64,000 nucleotides of DNA, from positions 3,782,001 to 3,846,000 of the forward strand of contig NZ_CP012640.2 in NCBI RefSeq assembly GCF_001412595.2, in the 5' to 3' direction. How positions within the stretch are numbered: position 1 is the first letter of the stretch; each line of letters opens with the position of its first letter. Below, piece after piece: positions 17,904 to 28,292 of the stretch. This stretch comes from Massilia sp. WG5 (GTDB lineage Bacteria > Pseudomonadota > Gammaproteobacteria > Burkholderiales > Burkholderiaceae_D). The notes under the pieces were generated by a model. It was not told the DNA's origin. It did not search any database and saw only the letters and a program-made list of their open reading frames with translations. Both the position numbers and the translations under genes were made by a program.

Positions 17904-20900
17904 GCCTCTCCGAACTGTGTATCCGCCGGCCGGTCATGGTCGTGCTGCTGTCGATCAGCCTGATCCTGGTCGGCGTGCTGGCCTACCTGCACATCCCGGT
18001 CGCGGCGCTGCCCAGCTATAACACCCCGGTCATCAACGTCAACGCCAACCTGTCGGGCGCGAGCCCGGAGATCATGGCGTCCTCGGTCGCGCTGCCGCTC
18101 GAGAAGCAGTTCTCGACCATCGCCGGCATCAACCTGATCACCTCGACCAGCACCCAGGGCAATACCTCGCTGACGCTGGAATTCGACAACTCGATCGACG
18201 TGAACCGCGCCGCGGTCGACGTCCAGGCCGCGCTGCTGGCGGCCCAGCGCCAGCTGCCGCAGGAAATGACGGACCTGCCGTCCTACCGCAAGGTCAACCC
18301 GGCCGACGCGCCGGTGCTGTTCATGACCATGACCTCGCCGTCGATGAACCTGTCGGAGCTGAACGACTACGCCGAGAACCTGATATCGCCGGCGATTTCG
18401 ACCCTGCCGGGCGTGGCCCAGGTGTCGGTCAACGGCGGCAAGAAGTTCGCCGTGCGCGTGCGCGCCAAGACCGACCTGATGAACGCACGTAACCTGACGA
18501 TGGACGAGCTGGCGACCTCGCTGCGCACCGCCAACTCGAACGCGGCCCTCGGTATCCTGGACGGCCCGCAGCAGACCCTGACCATCCAGGGCCCGCCGCA
18601 GATGATGAAGGCGGCCGACTTCGCCGAGCTGATCGTCGCCATCCGCGACGGCCAGCCGGTGCGCCTGAAGGACGTCGCCACCGTCGAGGACAGCTACCAG
18701 TCGACCAAGGCCTACGGCGCCTACAACGGCGAACGCTCGATCGTGCTGCTGGTGCAGCGCCAGCCGGACGCCAACACGGTCGAGGTGGTCGACCACGTGC
18801 GTGCGCTGCTGCCGCGCTTCCAGTCGCAGCTGCCGGCCTCCATCAAGATCAACCTGGTGAACGACCGCTCGGTCTCGATCCGCGAAGCGATCCACGACGT
18901 GAACTTCACGCTGGCGCTGACGGTCGGCCTGGTGGTGCTGGTGATCTTCCTGTTCCTGCACCGCGTCTCGGCGACCTTCATCCCGGCGATCACGATGCCG
19001 ATCTCGCTGCTGGGCGCCCTGAGCCTGCTGTACGCGCTCGGGTATAGCCTCGACAACATCTCGCTGCTCGGCATCACGCTGGCGGTCGGCCTGGTGGTCG
19101 ACGATGCGATCGTGGTGCTGGAGAACATCGTGCGCCACATGGAGATGGGCAAGAAGCCGCTGCGCGCCGCGCTCGAGGGCTCGAGCGAAATGGGCTTCAC
19201 CATCATCTCGATCTCGGTCTCGCTGGTGGCGGTGTTCATCCCGATCTTCTTCATGCCGGGCGTGATCGGCCTGCTGTTCCACGAATTCGCCGTGATCGTC
19301 GGCCTGGCGATCCTGGTGTCGGCGGCGGTGTCGCTGACCCTGGTGCCGATGCTGGCCTCGCGCCTGCTGCCCGAGCATCGCCATGGCGAGGAAGAAAAGA
19401 GCTTCATCGGCCGCCACTTCGAAGCCGGCTTCGCCAAGGTGCGCGACGCCTACGCGAAGACCCTCGACCTGGCGCTGAGATTCCGCTTCGTGGTGCTGCT
19501 GATCGCCTTCGGCACCTTCGCGCTGACGGTGCTGCTGTACACGACCATCCCGAAAGGCTTCTTCCCGGAAGAGGATATCGGCCAGCTGCGCATCAGCACC
19601 GAAGCCGCGGAAGACATTTCGTCCTCGGCCATGGTCAAGCTGCAGACCCAGGTCGCGGCCCTGATCCAGGCCGATCCGGCGGTGCAGGACACGACTTCGT
19701 TCTCGGGCGGCGGCAACAACGGCCGCATGTTCGTGGTGCTCAAGCCGCGCGACCAGCGCGACAGGATGCCGCAGGTGATGGAGCGCCTGCGCACGGCGAC
19801 CCGCAAGATCGCCGGCGTCAACGTCTACATGGCGCCGGTGCAGAACCTGCAGCTCGGCGGCCGCCAGTCGAAGAGCCGCTACCAGTACACGCTGCAGAGC
19901 GTGTCCGGCGCCGACATCGGCCAGTGGGCCAACGAGTACATGGAACGCATGCGCAACAACCCGCTGTTCCGCGACGTCACCAGCGACACCCAGGAAAAGG
20001 GCCTGCAGGCGACCCTCGACATCGATCGCGACAAGGCCAACCTGCTGGGCGTGCAGCTGGGCGACGTGCGCACCGCGCTGTACGCGGCCTTCGGCGAACG
20101 CCAGGTCTCGACCATCTACTCGACCGCTGCCAGCTACTACGTGATCTTGGAGACGGCCAACGAAGACCGCCAGTTCGAGGACGCGCTGTCGCGCCTGTCG
20201 GTGCGCAGCAAGACCGGCCAGCTGGTGCAGCTGTCGAGCCTGGCGAGCGTCAAGCGCACGGTCGGCCCGATCGCGGTCAACCACCAGGGCCAGCTGCAGG
20301 CGATCACGCTGTCCTTCAACCTGGCGCCGGACGCCGCACTGGGCGACGCCACCGCGGCGATCGAACAGATGGGCCGCGACATGAAGCTGCCGGCCTCGAT
20401 CATCACGAAGTACGGCGGCGACGCGGCGGTGTTCCAGAGCTCGCAGTCGAGCCAGCTGATCCTGATCATCGCGGCGGTGGGCGTGATCTACGTCCTGCTG
20501 GGCGTGCTGTACGAGAGCTTCATCCACCCGATCACGATCCTGGCCGGCCTGCCGTCGGCGGCCGTCGGCGCGCTGCTGACCCTGCGGCTGTTCAACATGG
20601 ACCTGACGATGATCGCCATGATCGGCATCCTGATGCTGATCGGTATCGTCAAGAAGAACGCGATCATGATGATCGACTTCGCCTTGGACGCCCAGCGCAA
20701 CCAGGGAATGACGCCGGAAAAGGCGATCCGCGAAGCCTGCATCCTGCGCTTCCGTCCGATCCTGATGACGACCCTGGCCGCGCTGATGGGCGCGCTGCCG
20801 ATCGCCCTCGGCCTGGGCGCCGGCGCCGAGCTGCGCCAGCCGCTCGGCCTGGCGGTGTGCGGCGGCCTGATCTTCTCGCAGGTCATCACGCTCTACATCA

Positions 20901-21025
20901 CCCCGGTGATCTACCTCTACCTCGACCGCTACAGCGGCAAGGGTCCGATGACCGACGAGCATCTGGCCGCGCTGGAAACGCATCACCACGAGGCGCCGAA
21001 GGTCGTCCTGACCAAGGCTGCCTGA
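17900..21025 (+). CDS. RND multidrug efflux permease (AcrB/MdtC family)
   Basis: A 1041-residue inner-membrane pump with the standard twelve-helix, two-repeat architecture and two large periplasmic loops. The proton-relay pair D401-D402 lies in GITLAVGLVVDDAIVVLENI, and the relay lysine in GILMLIGIVKKNAIMMIDFA. The N-terminus MSLSELCIRRPVMVVLLSIS resembles MdtB/MdtC/MuxB-type permeases. Only one permease and no outer-membrane channel gene are present, so it probably borrows a TolC-like protein encoded elsewhere. It is coupled to the adaptor by an ATGA overlap. Substrates cannot be predicted. Confidence 0.93.
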   Translation: MSLSELCIRRPVMVVLLSISLILVGVLAYLHIPVAALPSYNTPVINVNANLSGASPEIMASSVALPLEKQFSTIAGINLITSTSTQGNTSLTLEFDNSIDVNRAAVDVQAALLAAQRQLPQEMTDLPSYRKVNPADAPVLFMTMTSPSMNLSELNDYAENLISPAISTLPGVAQVSVNGGKKFAVRVRAKTDLMNARNLTMDELATSLRTANSNAALGILDGPQQTLTIQGPPQMMKAADFAELIVAIRDGQPVRLKDVATVEDSYQSTKAYGAYNGERSIVLLVQRQPDANTVEVVDHVRALLPRFQSQLPASIKINLVNDRSVSIREAIHDVNFTLALTVGLVVLVIFLFLHRVSATFIPAITMPISLLGALSLLYALGYSLDNISLLGITLAVGLVVDDAIVVLENIVRHMEMGKKPLRAALEGSSEMGFTIISISVSLVAVFIPIFFMPGVIGLLFHEFAVIVGLAILVSAAVSLTLVPMLASRLLPEHRHGEEEKSFIGRHFEAGFAKVRDAYAKTLDLALRFRFVVLLIAFGTFALTVLLYTTIPKGFFPEEDIGQLRISTEAAEDISSSAMVKLQTQVAALIQADPAVQDTTSFSGGGNNGRMFVVLKPRDQRDRMPQVMERLRTATRKIAGVNVYMAPVQNLQLGGRQSKSRYQYTLQSVSGADIGQWANEYMERMRNNPLFRDVTSDTQEKGLQATLDIDRDKANLLGVQLGDVRTALYAAFGERQVSTIYSTAASYYVILETANEDRQFEDALSRLSVRSKTGQLVQLSSLASVKRTVGPIAVNHQGQLQAITLSFNLAPDAALGDATAAIEQMGRDMKLPASIITKYGGDAAVFQSSQSSQLILIIAAVGVIYVLLGVLYESFIHPITILAGLPSAAVGALLTLRLFNMDLTMIAMIGILMLIGIVKKNAIMMIDFALDAQRNQGMTPEKAIREACILRFRPILMTTLAALMGALPIALGLGAGAELRQPLGLAVCGGLIFSQVITLYITPVIYLYLDRYSGKGPMTDEHLAALETHHHEAPKVVLTKAA

Positions 21026-21190
21026 TGAAGCACCCGCGTTGCTTACCTTTTGGTAATCAACGCGGTGTCGCGTCTTTGATACACTCTGTAACAACCATCA
21101 ATTTCGGCAGCTTGTAAGCTGTTAGTAAAGGTCCAACAAACATGTGCGGTCTACCCAAAACAGGTTAGACTGCGGCCCTCGGACCATTCT

Positions 21191-22117
21191 TTGCTACTTC
21201 CCGGAAAGTTGTACAAAATCTTGCGTGACCATGCCCATATCCCTCTGGAGGACAGCGATGTCTGCGCACATTGCGGTCAGGTGCTGCCTGGGCGGAAAGT
21301 AGCAACTTACGGTAAAAGCGGGCCGAACCGTACCGGCCTGATCGTCACCGTCGCCCTGCACCTGCTGATGGTCGGGATCTGGCTGTTCCAGCCGAAGGCC
21401 GAGCACCATGCGCCGCCCAAGCGCGGCGAAGCCGTCGTCTGGCTGCCGCCGCTGAAACCGAGCAAACCGACCCCGCAGGCCGCGCAGGCGGCGCCGAAGC
21501 AGAGCGCGAGCACCCCGCCACCGATGCCGAAGTTCACGCAGCCGCGCATCGTGGTGCCGCGCCTGCCGAACACGATCACCTTGCCGAACGAAAAGCCGGT
21601 CGAGCAGCCCAAACCGCAGCCGAAGGAAGAAACCAAGCTGCAGCCGGACGAAACCGACATGGCCGCCTTCATCGAAAAGCGCCGTCAGGCGCGCGGCGCC
21701 CGCAGCGAGCAACCGGCCGAGGAAAGCGACGCCCAGCGCGGCATGCGTAACGCGATGGCCAACATCGCCGCCATCAACGGCCGCGGCGGCCAGGATCCGA
21801 ACGAGACCGGCGGCGTGTTCAGCGTCACCAACAAGACCTTCAGCCATGCCGACCTGAAATTCCGCGGCTGGAACCCGAACTTCAAGCGCCGCTGGCTGAC
21901 CGCCGTGACGGTCGAGCGCGGCAGCGATCCGGACATCGAAACGGCGATCGTCAAGAAGATGATCGAGCTGATCCGCAAGGAAAAGAACGGCGACTTCGAG
22001 TGGGATTCGCACCGCCTGAACAAGGTGGTGACCCTGTCGGCAAGGCCGCAGGACACGCAGGAACTGACCGCCTTCCTGTACAAGGAAATGTTCCCGGATT
22101 ACAAACCACCGAAGTAA
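21191..22117 (+). CDS. TonB-like single-pass membrane protein of unknown function
   Basis: I do not recognise this protein. It has about 308 residues from a TTG start; no in-frame ATG occurs before the membrane segment, so the start is uncertain. It shows a short N-terminus with a CAHCG dithiol or metal site (residues 25-28), one transmembrane helix (GLIVTVALHLLMVGIWLF, about 49-66), a Pro/Lys/Gln-rich stretch (about 80-160), and a folded C-terminal region of about 95 residues from FSHADLKFRGWNPNFKRRWL. The layout resembles TonB or TolA, which span the periplasm, but no TonB C-terminal signature is evident. It stands alone, 165 bases after the RND permease and convergent with hemB. Confidence 0.75.
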   Translation: MLLPGKLYKILRDHAHIPLEDSDVCAHCGQVLPGRKVATYGKSGPNRTGLIVTVALHLLMVGIWLFQPKAEHHAPPKRGEAVVWLPPLKPSKPTPQAAQAAPKQSASTPPPMPKFTQPRIVVPRLPNTITLPNEKPVEQPKPQPKEETKLQPDETDMAAFIEKRRQARGARSEQPAEESDAQRGMRNAMANIAAINGRGGQDPNETGGVFSVTNKTFSHADLKFRGWNPNFKRRWLTAVTVERGSDPDIETAIVKKMIELIRKEKNGDFEWDSHRLNKVVTLSARPQDTQELTAFLYKEMFPDYKPPK

Positions 22118-22132
22118 TCCAGGGCAGGCAAG

Positions 22133-22159
22133 AAAAAACCGCGCCGAGGCGCGGTTTTT
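22133..22159. terminator. bidirectional terminator before hemB
   Basis: AAAAAACCGCGCC (22133-22145) and GGCGCGGTTTTT (22148-22159) form a GC stem with T runs on both strands, separating the convergent membrane-protein gene and hemB. Confidence 0.9.
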
Positions 22160-22180
22160 CATTGCCGAAGCAGAAGCCGA

Positions 22181-23227
<1,047 letters not shown>

Positions 23228-23929
23228 TCAGAGCGGAGCGTCCTGCGGGGCCTCGTCCTCTTCGTCGTCTTGCAGGCCCAGCAGTTCGATGATCTTGTCG
23301 TTCGCTTCTTCGATGCCGACGCGCTTCAGGGCCGAGAACAGCTGCACGGTGAAGGGGAAGCCATTGCCATCCTCGTCCACGTAGCTGTCGAGCACCTGAC
23401 GGGCCTGGCGCAGCGCATTGGTCGATTCGTTGCGGTTCAGCTTGTCGACCTTGGTCAGGATACAGTGGATCGGCTTGCCGGTCGGGGCGAACCATTCCAG
23501 CATCTGGATGTCCAGCTCGGTGAACGGACGGCGCGAATCCATGATCAGGACCAGGGCCGCCAGCTGTTCGCGGCGCTGCACGTAGTCGCCCAGCAGGCGC
23601 TGCCAGTGCAGCTTGGCGTCGCCCGACACTTCCGCATAGCCGTAGCCGGGCAGGTCGACCAGCAGGGCCTGGATCTCGTCGACCTTGGTCGGGTCCTTGC
23701 GGTGCATGGCCACGTGGGCGCCGCCGATCGAGAAGAAGTTGATGTGCTGGGTGCGACCCGGCGTCTTGGAGGCGAAGGCGAGACCCTTCTGGTTGGTCAG
23801 GATGTTGATCGCCGTGGATTTACCCGCGTTGGAGCGTCCGGCGAAGGCGATTTCCGGCACCTGCGTGCGCGGCAGGTCGCGCAGCTGGTTGACGGTCGAG
23901 AAGAAGCGGGCTTGCCAGAGTTTGGACAT
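23228..23929 (-). CDS. yihA: ribosome biogenesis GTPase YihA/YsxC (EngB)
   Basis: A 233-residue TrmE-Era-EngA-family GTPase needed for 50S assembly in many bacteria. G1 is GRSNAGKST, the G2 threonine lies in [14 protein letters not shown]3 is [10 protein letters not shown] and G4 is TKVDK. The start [20 protein letters not shown] matches the family; an upstream ATG at 23986 would add 19 residues with no conservation and overlap promoter sequence. The C-terminus is acidic ([10 protein letters not shown]). Confidence 0.95.
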   Translation of the reverse strand: MSKLWQARFFSTVNQLRDLPRTQVPEIAFAGRSNAGKSTAINILTNQKGLAFASKTPGRTQHINFFSIGGAHVAMHRKDPTKVDEIQALLVDLPGYGYAEVSGDAKLHWQRLLGDYVQRREQLAALVLIMDSRRPFTELDIQMLEWFAPTGKPIHCILTKVDKLNRNESTNALRQARQVLDSYVDEDGNGFPFTVQLFSALKRVGIEEANDKIIELLGLQDDEEDEAPQDAPL

Positions 23930-23988
23930 GGGTGGGGGCGCTTGCTTGAAGCGAAAAAGACAACAAAAGAGGCGGTTCGGAAACAAAG

Positions 23989-24002
23989 CTATTGTACAAT
24001 AG
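23989..24002. promoter_or_regulatory. palindrome with overlapping divergent -10 hexamers
   Basis: CTATTGTACAATAG is a perfect 14-bp palindrome between yihA (minus) and the cytochrome c4 gene (plus). It contains TACAAT on each strand, a plausible -10 for both directions. No strong -35 was seen on either side. Confidence 0.4.
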
Positions 24003-24114
24003 GGAGTTACCTGTCGTTGGCGCTAACAGCGCTCGAGGCGCTTCGATGGCAGGACACGAGCATGGCCGCTGCACTGTACGCAAGAATTATTGTTAATTTT
24101 TTCAGGGTGCTTGA

Positions 24115-24795
24115 ATGAATCGTGTGTTTCCCCCGGCCGCCGGCGCGGCAATCGTAAAGTCCTTGCTGCTCGCGACCCTGGCATTCGCCGGTAGCGCCTC
24201 GGCAGCCGACGCGGCCCATGGCGCCGCAGTAAAAGCCGATCCTGCCAAGGGCGGTTCCCTGTACGACACCGGCGACAACGCACGCGGCATCCCGGCCTGC
24301 GCCTCCTGCCATGGCGCCAACGGCAACTCCACCATCGTCGCCAATCCCAAGCTCGCCGGCCAGGCCGAAGCCTACATCCACAAGCAACTGGTCGACTTCA
24401 CGACCCCGAACCGCCAGCAGCCGGTGATGACCACCTACGCCAAGATGCTGAGCGACGAAGAGAAAACGAATATCGCCGCCTGGCTCTCGACCCAGCAGCC
24501 CAAGCAGGGCGCGGCGCGCAACAAGGACACCATCGAACTGGGCCGCAAGATCTATCGCGGCGGCATCGCCGACCGCGGCGTGGCCGCCTGCGCCAGCTGC
24601 CACGGCGCCACCGGTTCCGGCATCCCGGCCCAGTATCCGCGCCTGGCAGGCCAGCACCAGGATTACACCTTCACCCAGCTGCAGGCCTTCAAGACCGGTG
24701 CGCGCAACAACAGCCCGCAGATGGGCGCACTGGCCAAGCGCATGTCGGACGAGGAAATGAAAGCCGTTGCCGACTACATCGCCGGCCTGAAGTAA
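24115..24795 (+). CDS. cytochrome c4 (dihaem c-type cytochrome)
   Basis: A 226-residue periplasmic dihaem protein. Residues 1-30 are a signal peptide ending SASA. Two haem-binding motifs occur: CASCH at 62-66 and CASCH at 159-163, each in a cytochrome-c-like domain with the typical YP-x-LAGQ segment (NPKLAGQ and YPRLAGQ). Cytochrome c4 passes electrons from the bc1 complex to terminal oxidases. It is placed directly before the resB-ccsB maturation genes that attach such haems. Confidence 0.93.
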   Translation: MNRVFPPAAGAAIVKSLLLATLAFAGSASAADAAHGAAVKADPAKGGSLYDTGDNARGIPACASCHGANGNSTIVANPKLAGQAEAYIHKQLVDFTTPNRQQPVMTTYAKMLSDEEKTNIAAWLSTQQPKQGAARNKDTIELGRKIYRGGIADRGVAACASCHGATGSGIPAQYPRLAGQHQDYTFTQLQAFKTGARNNSPQMGALAKRMSDEEMKAVADYIAGLK

Positions 24796-24824
24796 AATCG
24801 GGCCTTTGTGCCCGCCAGGAATCG

Positions 24825-26963
24825 ATGAGCACCACCGGAATTGAACTGAAAACGCGCCGCCGCGGCCTCGCCGAGGCGGTCGAGCTGGTGTCGTCGATGC
24901 GCTTCGCCATCGCCCTGCTGGTGATGCTGGCGATCGCCGCCATCATCGGCACGGTCATGCAGCAGAACAAGGCGGCGCCGGACTACGTCAACCAGTTCGG
25001 CCCGTTCTGGTTCGAGATCTTCCGCAAGCTGGGCCTGTACACCGTCTACAGCGCCTGGTGGTTCCTGCTGATGCTGGCGATCCTGATCCTCTCCACCAGC
25101 CTGTGCATCGCGCGCAATGCGCCTAAGATGCTGCGCGACATGCGCAGCTGGAGGGAAAGCGTGCGCGAGGAATCGCTGCGCAACTTCCACCACAAGAGCG
25201 CCTGGACCACGCCGGGCAGCGCGGTGGCGCTGGCCAGCCGGACCGCCCAGCGCCTCGGCAATGCCGGCTACCGCGTCAAGCTGGTCGACAAGCCGAACGG
25301 CGTGCTGGTGGCGGCCAAGAAGGGCGCCGCCAACAAGTTCGGCTATATCTTCGCGCACTCGGCGATCGTCATCATCCTGCTGGGCGGCCTGCTCGATTCC
25401 GACCTGCCCATCCGCTTTCAGCAATGGTTCATGGGCAAGACACCGTATACGGGCGGCGGTCTGATCGCGCAGATTCCGCCCCAGCATCGCCTCGGTCTCG
25501 GCAATCCCAGCTTCCGCGGCAACACCATGATCCCGGAAGGGCAGAGCAGCGCGACTGCCATCCTGCCGCAGTCGGAGGGCGTGCTGATCCAGGAACTGCC
25601 GTTCACGATCCACCTGAACAAGTTCATCGTCGACTTCTACTCGACCGGCATGCCCAAGCTGTTCGCCAGCGAGGTCACGATCCGCGATCACGAGACCGGC
25701 AAGACCTTCCCGGCCAGTATCAAGGTGAACCAGCCGCTGATCTACCGCGGCGTGGCCATCTACCAGTCCGGCATCGAGGATGGCGGCAGCAAACTGAAGC
25801 TCACCGGCTACCCGATGACGGGCGCGTCCGACAAGGCCTTCCCGCTCGATGGCGAAGTCGGCAACGCGACCGAGCTGAAACAGGGGAGCGAGCCCTACAC
25901 CGTCGAGTGGTCGGGCTTCCGCGCCTTCAACGTCGAGAACACCACCGCCAACCAGAAGGAAGGCCAGGACACGCGCGACGTCAAGAAGGGCGAGTCGCTC
26001 GAGCAGCAGTTCGCGCGAACGCTGTCCCAACATACGGGCTCGGCCGCCAAGAACGCCAACAACAAGGACCTGAAAAACGTCGGCCCCAGCGTGCAGTACA
26101 AGCTGCGCGACCGCACCGGCCAGGCGCGCGAGTTCATGAACTACATGCAGCCGGTGACGCTCGAAGGGGCCGAGGTCTACCTGGCCGGCGTGCGCGCCAA
26201 TCCGAGCGACCCCTTCAGCTACCTGCGCATTCCGTCGGACGACCAGCACAGCGTGCGCGAATGGATGCGCCTGCGCGCCGCGCTGGAAGACGCTTCCCTG
26301 CGCGAAGAAGCCGCGCGCCGCTATGCCGAGCGCGCCATGCCGCAGACGAAAGACGATCCTGCGCTGGCGCGCCAGCTGCAGGAATCGGCCGCCAAGACCC
26401 TGGCGATCTTTGCCGGCGACGGCGAAGGCCGGCACGCCGGAAACAGCAATGGCGGCTACCTGGCGGTCTCGCAATTCCTGGAGCGCATTCCGGCCGCCGA
26501 GCAGGAAAAGGCCGCCAATGTGTTCATGAAGATGCTCAACGGCGCCATGTGGGAGCTGTGGCAGGCTGCCCATGCGCGCGCCGGCGAGCCGCCGGTGGCG
26601 CCGACCGAGGCCCACGGCCGCTTCCTGCAACTGGCGACGAATGCCTTGTCGGACAGTTTCTTCTACGGGGCGCCGGTCTACCTGTCGCTCGAGGATTTCA
26701 CCGAAGTGAAGGCCTCGGTGCTGCAGGTGACGCGTTCGCCGGGCAAGAAAGTGGTCTACCTGGGCTGCCTGCTGCTGGTGCTGGGCATCTTCTCGATGTT
26801 CTACATCCGCGAGCGCCGCATCTGGGTCTGGGTGAAGGAGCAGGATGGCGATGCGCACGCCCTGATGGCGATGAGCACCCAGCGCAAGACGCTCGACTTC
26901 GAGCGCGAGTTCGATGATTTGAAGACCAGGTTGCCGCAAGCGCCGGAAATCGGCGTAAGCTAG
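24825..26963 (+). CDS. resB: cytochrome c biogenesis protein ResB (Ccs1)
   Basis: A 712-residue membrane protein of System II cytochrome c maturation, which together with CcsA/ResC exports haem and ligates it to CxxCH. N-terminal helices are at about 24-45 (MRFAIALLVMLAIAAIIGTV) and about 75-95, another follows near 170-190 (IFAHSAIVIILLGGLLDSDL), then a large periplasmic domain, and a last helix near 645-665 (VVYLGCLLLVLGIFSMFYI). Length suits betaproteobacterial ResB. It lies 29 bases after the cytochrome c4 gene and 23 before ccsB, with CCAGGA as ribosome site. Confidence 0.94.
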   Translation: MSTTGIELKTRRRGLAEAVELVSSMRFAIALLVMLAIAAIIGTVMQQNKAAPDYVNQFGPFWFEIFRKLGLYTVYSAWWFLLMLAILILSTSLCIARNAPKMLRDMRSWRESVREESLRNFHHKSAWTTPGSAVALASRTAQRLGNAGYRVKLVDKPNGVLVAAKKGAANKFGYIFAHSAIVIILLGGLLDSDLPIRFQQWFMGKTPYTGGGLIAQIPPQHRLGLGNPSFRGNTMIPEGQSSATAILPQSEGVLIQELPFTIHLNKFIVDFYSTGMPKLFASEVTIRDHETGKTFPASIKVNQPLIYRGVAIYQSGIEDGGSKLKLTGYPMTGASDKAFPLDGEVGNATELKQGSEPYTVEWSGFRAFNVENTTANQKEGQDTRDVKKGESLEQQFARTLSQHTGSAAKNANNKDLKNVGPSVQYKLRDRTGQAREFMNYMQPVTLEGAEVYLAGVRANPSDPFSYLRIPSDDQHSVREWMRLRAALEDASLREEAARRYAERAMPQTKDDPALARQLQESAAKTLAIFAGDGEGRHAGNSNGGYLAVSQFLERIPAAEQEKAANVFMKMLNGAMWELWQAAHARAGEPPVAPTEAHGRFLQLATNALSDSFFYGAPVYLSLEDFTEVKASVLQVTRSPGKKVVYLGCLLLVLGIFSMFYIRERRIWVWVKEQDGDAHALMAMSTQRKTLDFEREFDDLKTRLPQAPEIGVS

Positions 26964-26986
26964 GGCTGGAATCGGAGAGAGAACCC

Positions 26987-28171
26987 ATGTCGCAAGCAAC
27001 CCAACCCCGCAGCACCCCGTCGTCGCCGGCCTCGCAGGCGGCTTATACGCAACCGCCGGGCTTCTTCAAGCGCCTGGGCGCGATCGACTGGCTGTACGGC
27101 GCCGGCCTGCTGGCGGCCGCGCTGTTCGCGCTGCAGCGCTTCGGCAGCTTCATGGACGTCTACGAACAGGCGATCCTGGTGCTGGCCGCGCCCACCTTCG
27201 CCCTGCTGGGCTGGCACTGGAAGCCGGTGCGCTGGCTGATCCCCCTGATCGCCGTGCTGTCGCTGTGGGGCGTGTCGCTGTACGGCGGCGCGCTCGATGC
27301 CGCCAACCAGAAATTCTTCCTCAAGTACATGCTGTCGAGCCAGTCCGCGATCCTGTGGATGAGCGCGCTGTTCGTGTTCTCGACCGTGTTCTACTGGATC
27401 GGCCTGGCGGCCAGGTCGCCGTTCGGCGCCAGCGTCGGCTCCAAGCTGTGCTGGGCCGCCGTGGTGCTGGGCTTTACCGGCATGATGGTGCGCTGGTACG
27501 AGTCCTACCTGATCGGCAGCGACGTCGGCCACATCCCGGTGTCGAACCTGTACGAAGTCTTCATCCTGTTCTCGATGATCACGGCGCTGTTCTACCTGTA
27601 CTACGAACAGCGCTACGCCACCCGCCAGCTCGGCCCCTTCGTGCTGCTGGTGATCTCGGCCGCGGTCGGCTTCCTGCTGTGGTACACGGTGGCGCGCGAC
27701 GCCGCCGAGATCCAGCCGCTGGTGCCGGCCCTGCAGAGCTGGTGGATGAAGATCCACGTGCCCGCCAACTTCATCGGCTACGGCACCTTCGCGCTGGCGG
27801 CCATGGTCGGCAGCGCCTATCTGCTGAAGTCGCACGGCATCCTGGCCGACCGCCTGCCCTCGCTCGAAGTGCTGGACGACGTGATGTACAAGTCGATCTC
27901 GGTCGGCTTCGCCTTCTTCACGGTGGCGACCATCCTCGGCGCACTGTGGGCGGCCGAGGCCTGGGGTGGCTACTGGTCCTGGGACCCGAAAGAAACCTGG
28001 GCCCTGATCGTCTGGCTGAACTACGCGGCCTGGCTGCACATGCGCCTGATGTCCGGCCTGCGCGGCCGCGCCGCCGCCTGGTGGGCGCTGATCGGCCTGG
28101 TGGTGACCACCTTCGCCTTCCTGGGCGTGAACATGTTCCTGTCCGGTCTCCACTCGTACGGCAAGCTTTGA
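26987..28171 (+). CDS. ccsB: c-type cytochrome biogenesis protein CcsB/CcsA (haem handling)
   Basis: A 394-residue polytopic partner of ResB. The tryptophan-rich haem motif WGGYWSWDPKETW begins at residue 326, and conserved histidines lie at H257 (MKIHVPANFIGY) and in AAWLHMRLMSGLRG near residue 352, as expected for haem ligands. About eight transmembrane helices are apparent. With ResB it completes System II; the reductant for apocytochrome thiols could come from the DsbD encoded about 15 kb upstream. Confidence 0.94.
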   Translation: MSQATQPRSTPSSPASQAAYTQPPGFFKRLGAIDWLYGAGLLAAALFALQRFGSFMDVYEQAILVLAAPTFALLGWHWKPVRWLIPLIAVLSLWGVSLYGGALDAANQKFFLKYMLSSQSAILWMSALFVFSTVFYWIGLAARSPFGASVGSKLCWAAVVLGFTGMMVRWYESYLIGSDVGHIPVSNLYEVFILFSMITALFYLYYEQRYATRQLGPFVLLVISAAVGFLLWYTVARDAAEIQPLVPALQSWWMKIHVPANFIGYGTFALAAMVGSAYLLKSHGILADRLPSLEVLDDVMYKSISVGFAFFTVATILGALWAAEAWGGYWSWDPKETWALIVWLNYAAWLHMRLMSGLRGRAAAWWALIGLVVTTFAFLGVNMFLSGLHSYGKL

Positions 28172-28247
28172 CATGACAGCCCGATTACAAATTTGTCAGA
28201 AGGCTCTACGGTAACAGCCTGCCGGGAACAGATGGTGTAAGGTTGCT

Positions 28248-28275
28248 ATGTGCGGCGCATTTCGTGGCCGCACAT
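28248..28275 (+). promoter_or_regulatory. stem-loop in the msrP leader
   Basis: ATGTGCGGC (28248-28256) pairs perfectly with GCCGCACAT (28267-28275) around a 10-base loop, ending 17 bases before the msrP ATG at 28293. It lacks a T run, so it is more likely a leader structure or a protein site than a terminator. Confidence 0.4.
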
Positions 28276-28292
28276 GCCCAGTGGAGCCAGCC

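Noticed and set aside
17696..21094. A 1132-codon open frame on the minus strand
   Set aside because: It lies opposite the RND permease, which has clear family motifs. The translation is rich in Arg, His, Asp, Gln and Val without domains, as expected for the antisense of a GC-rich gene.
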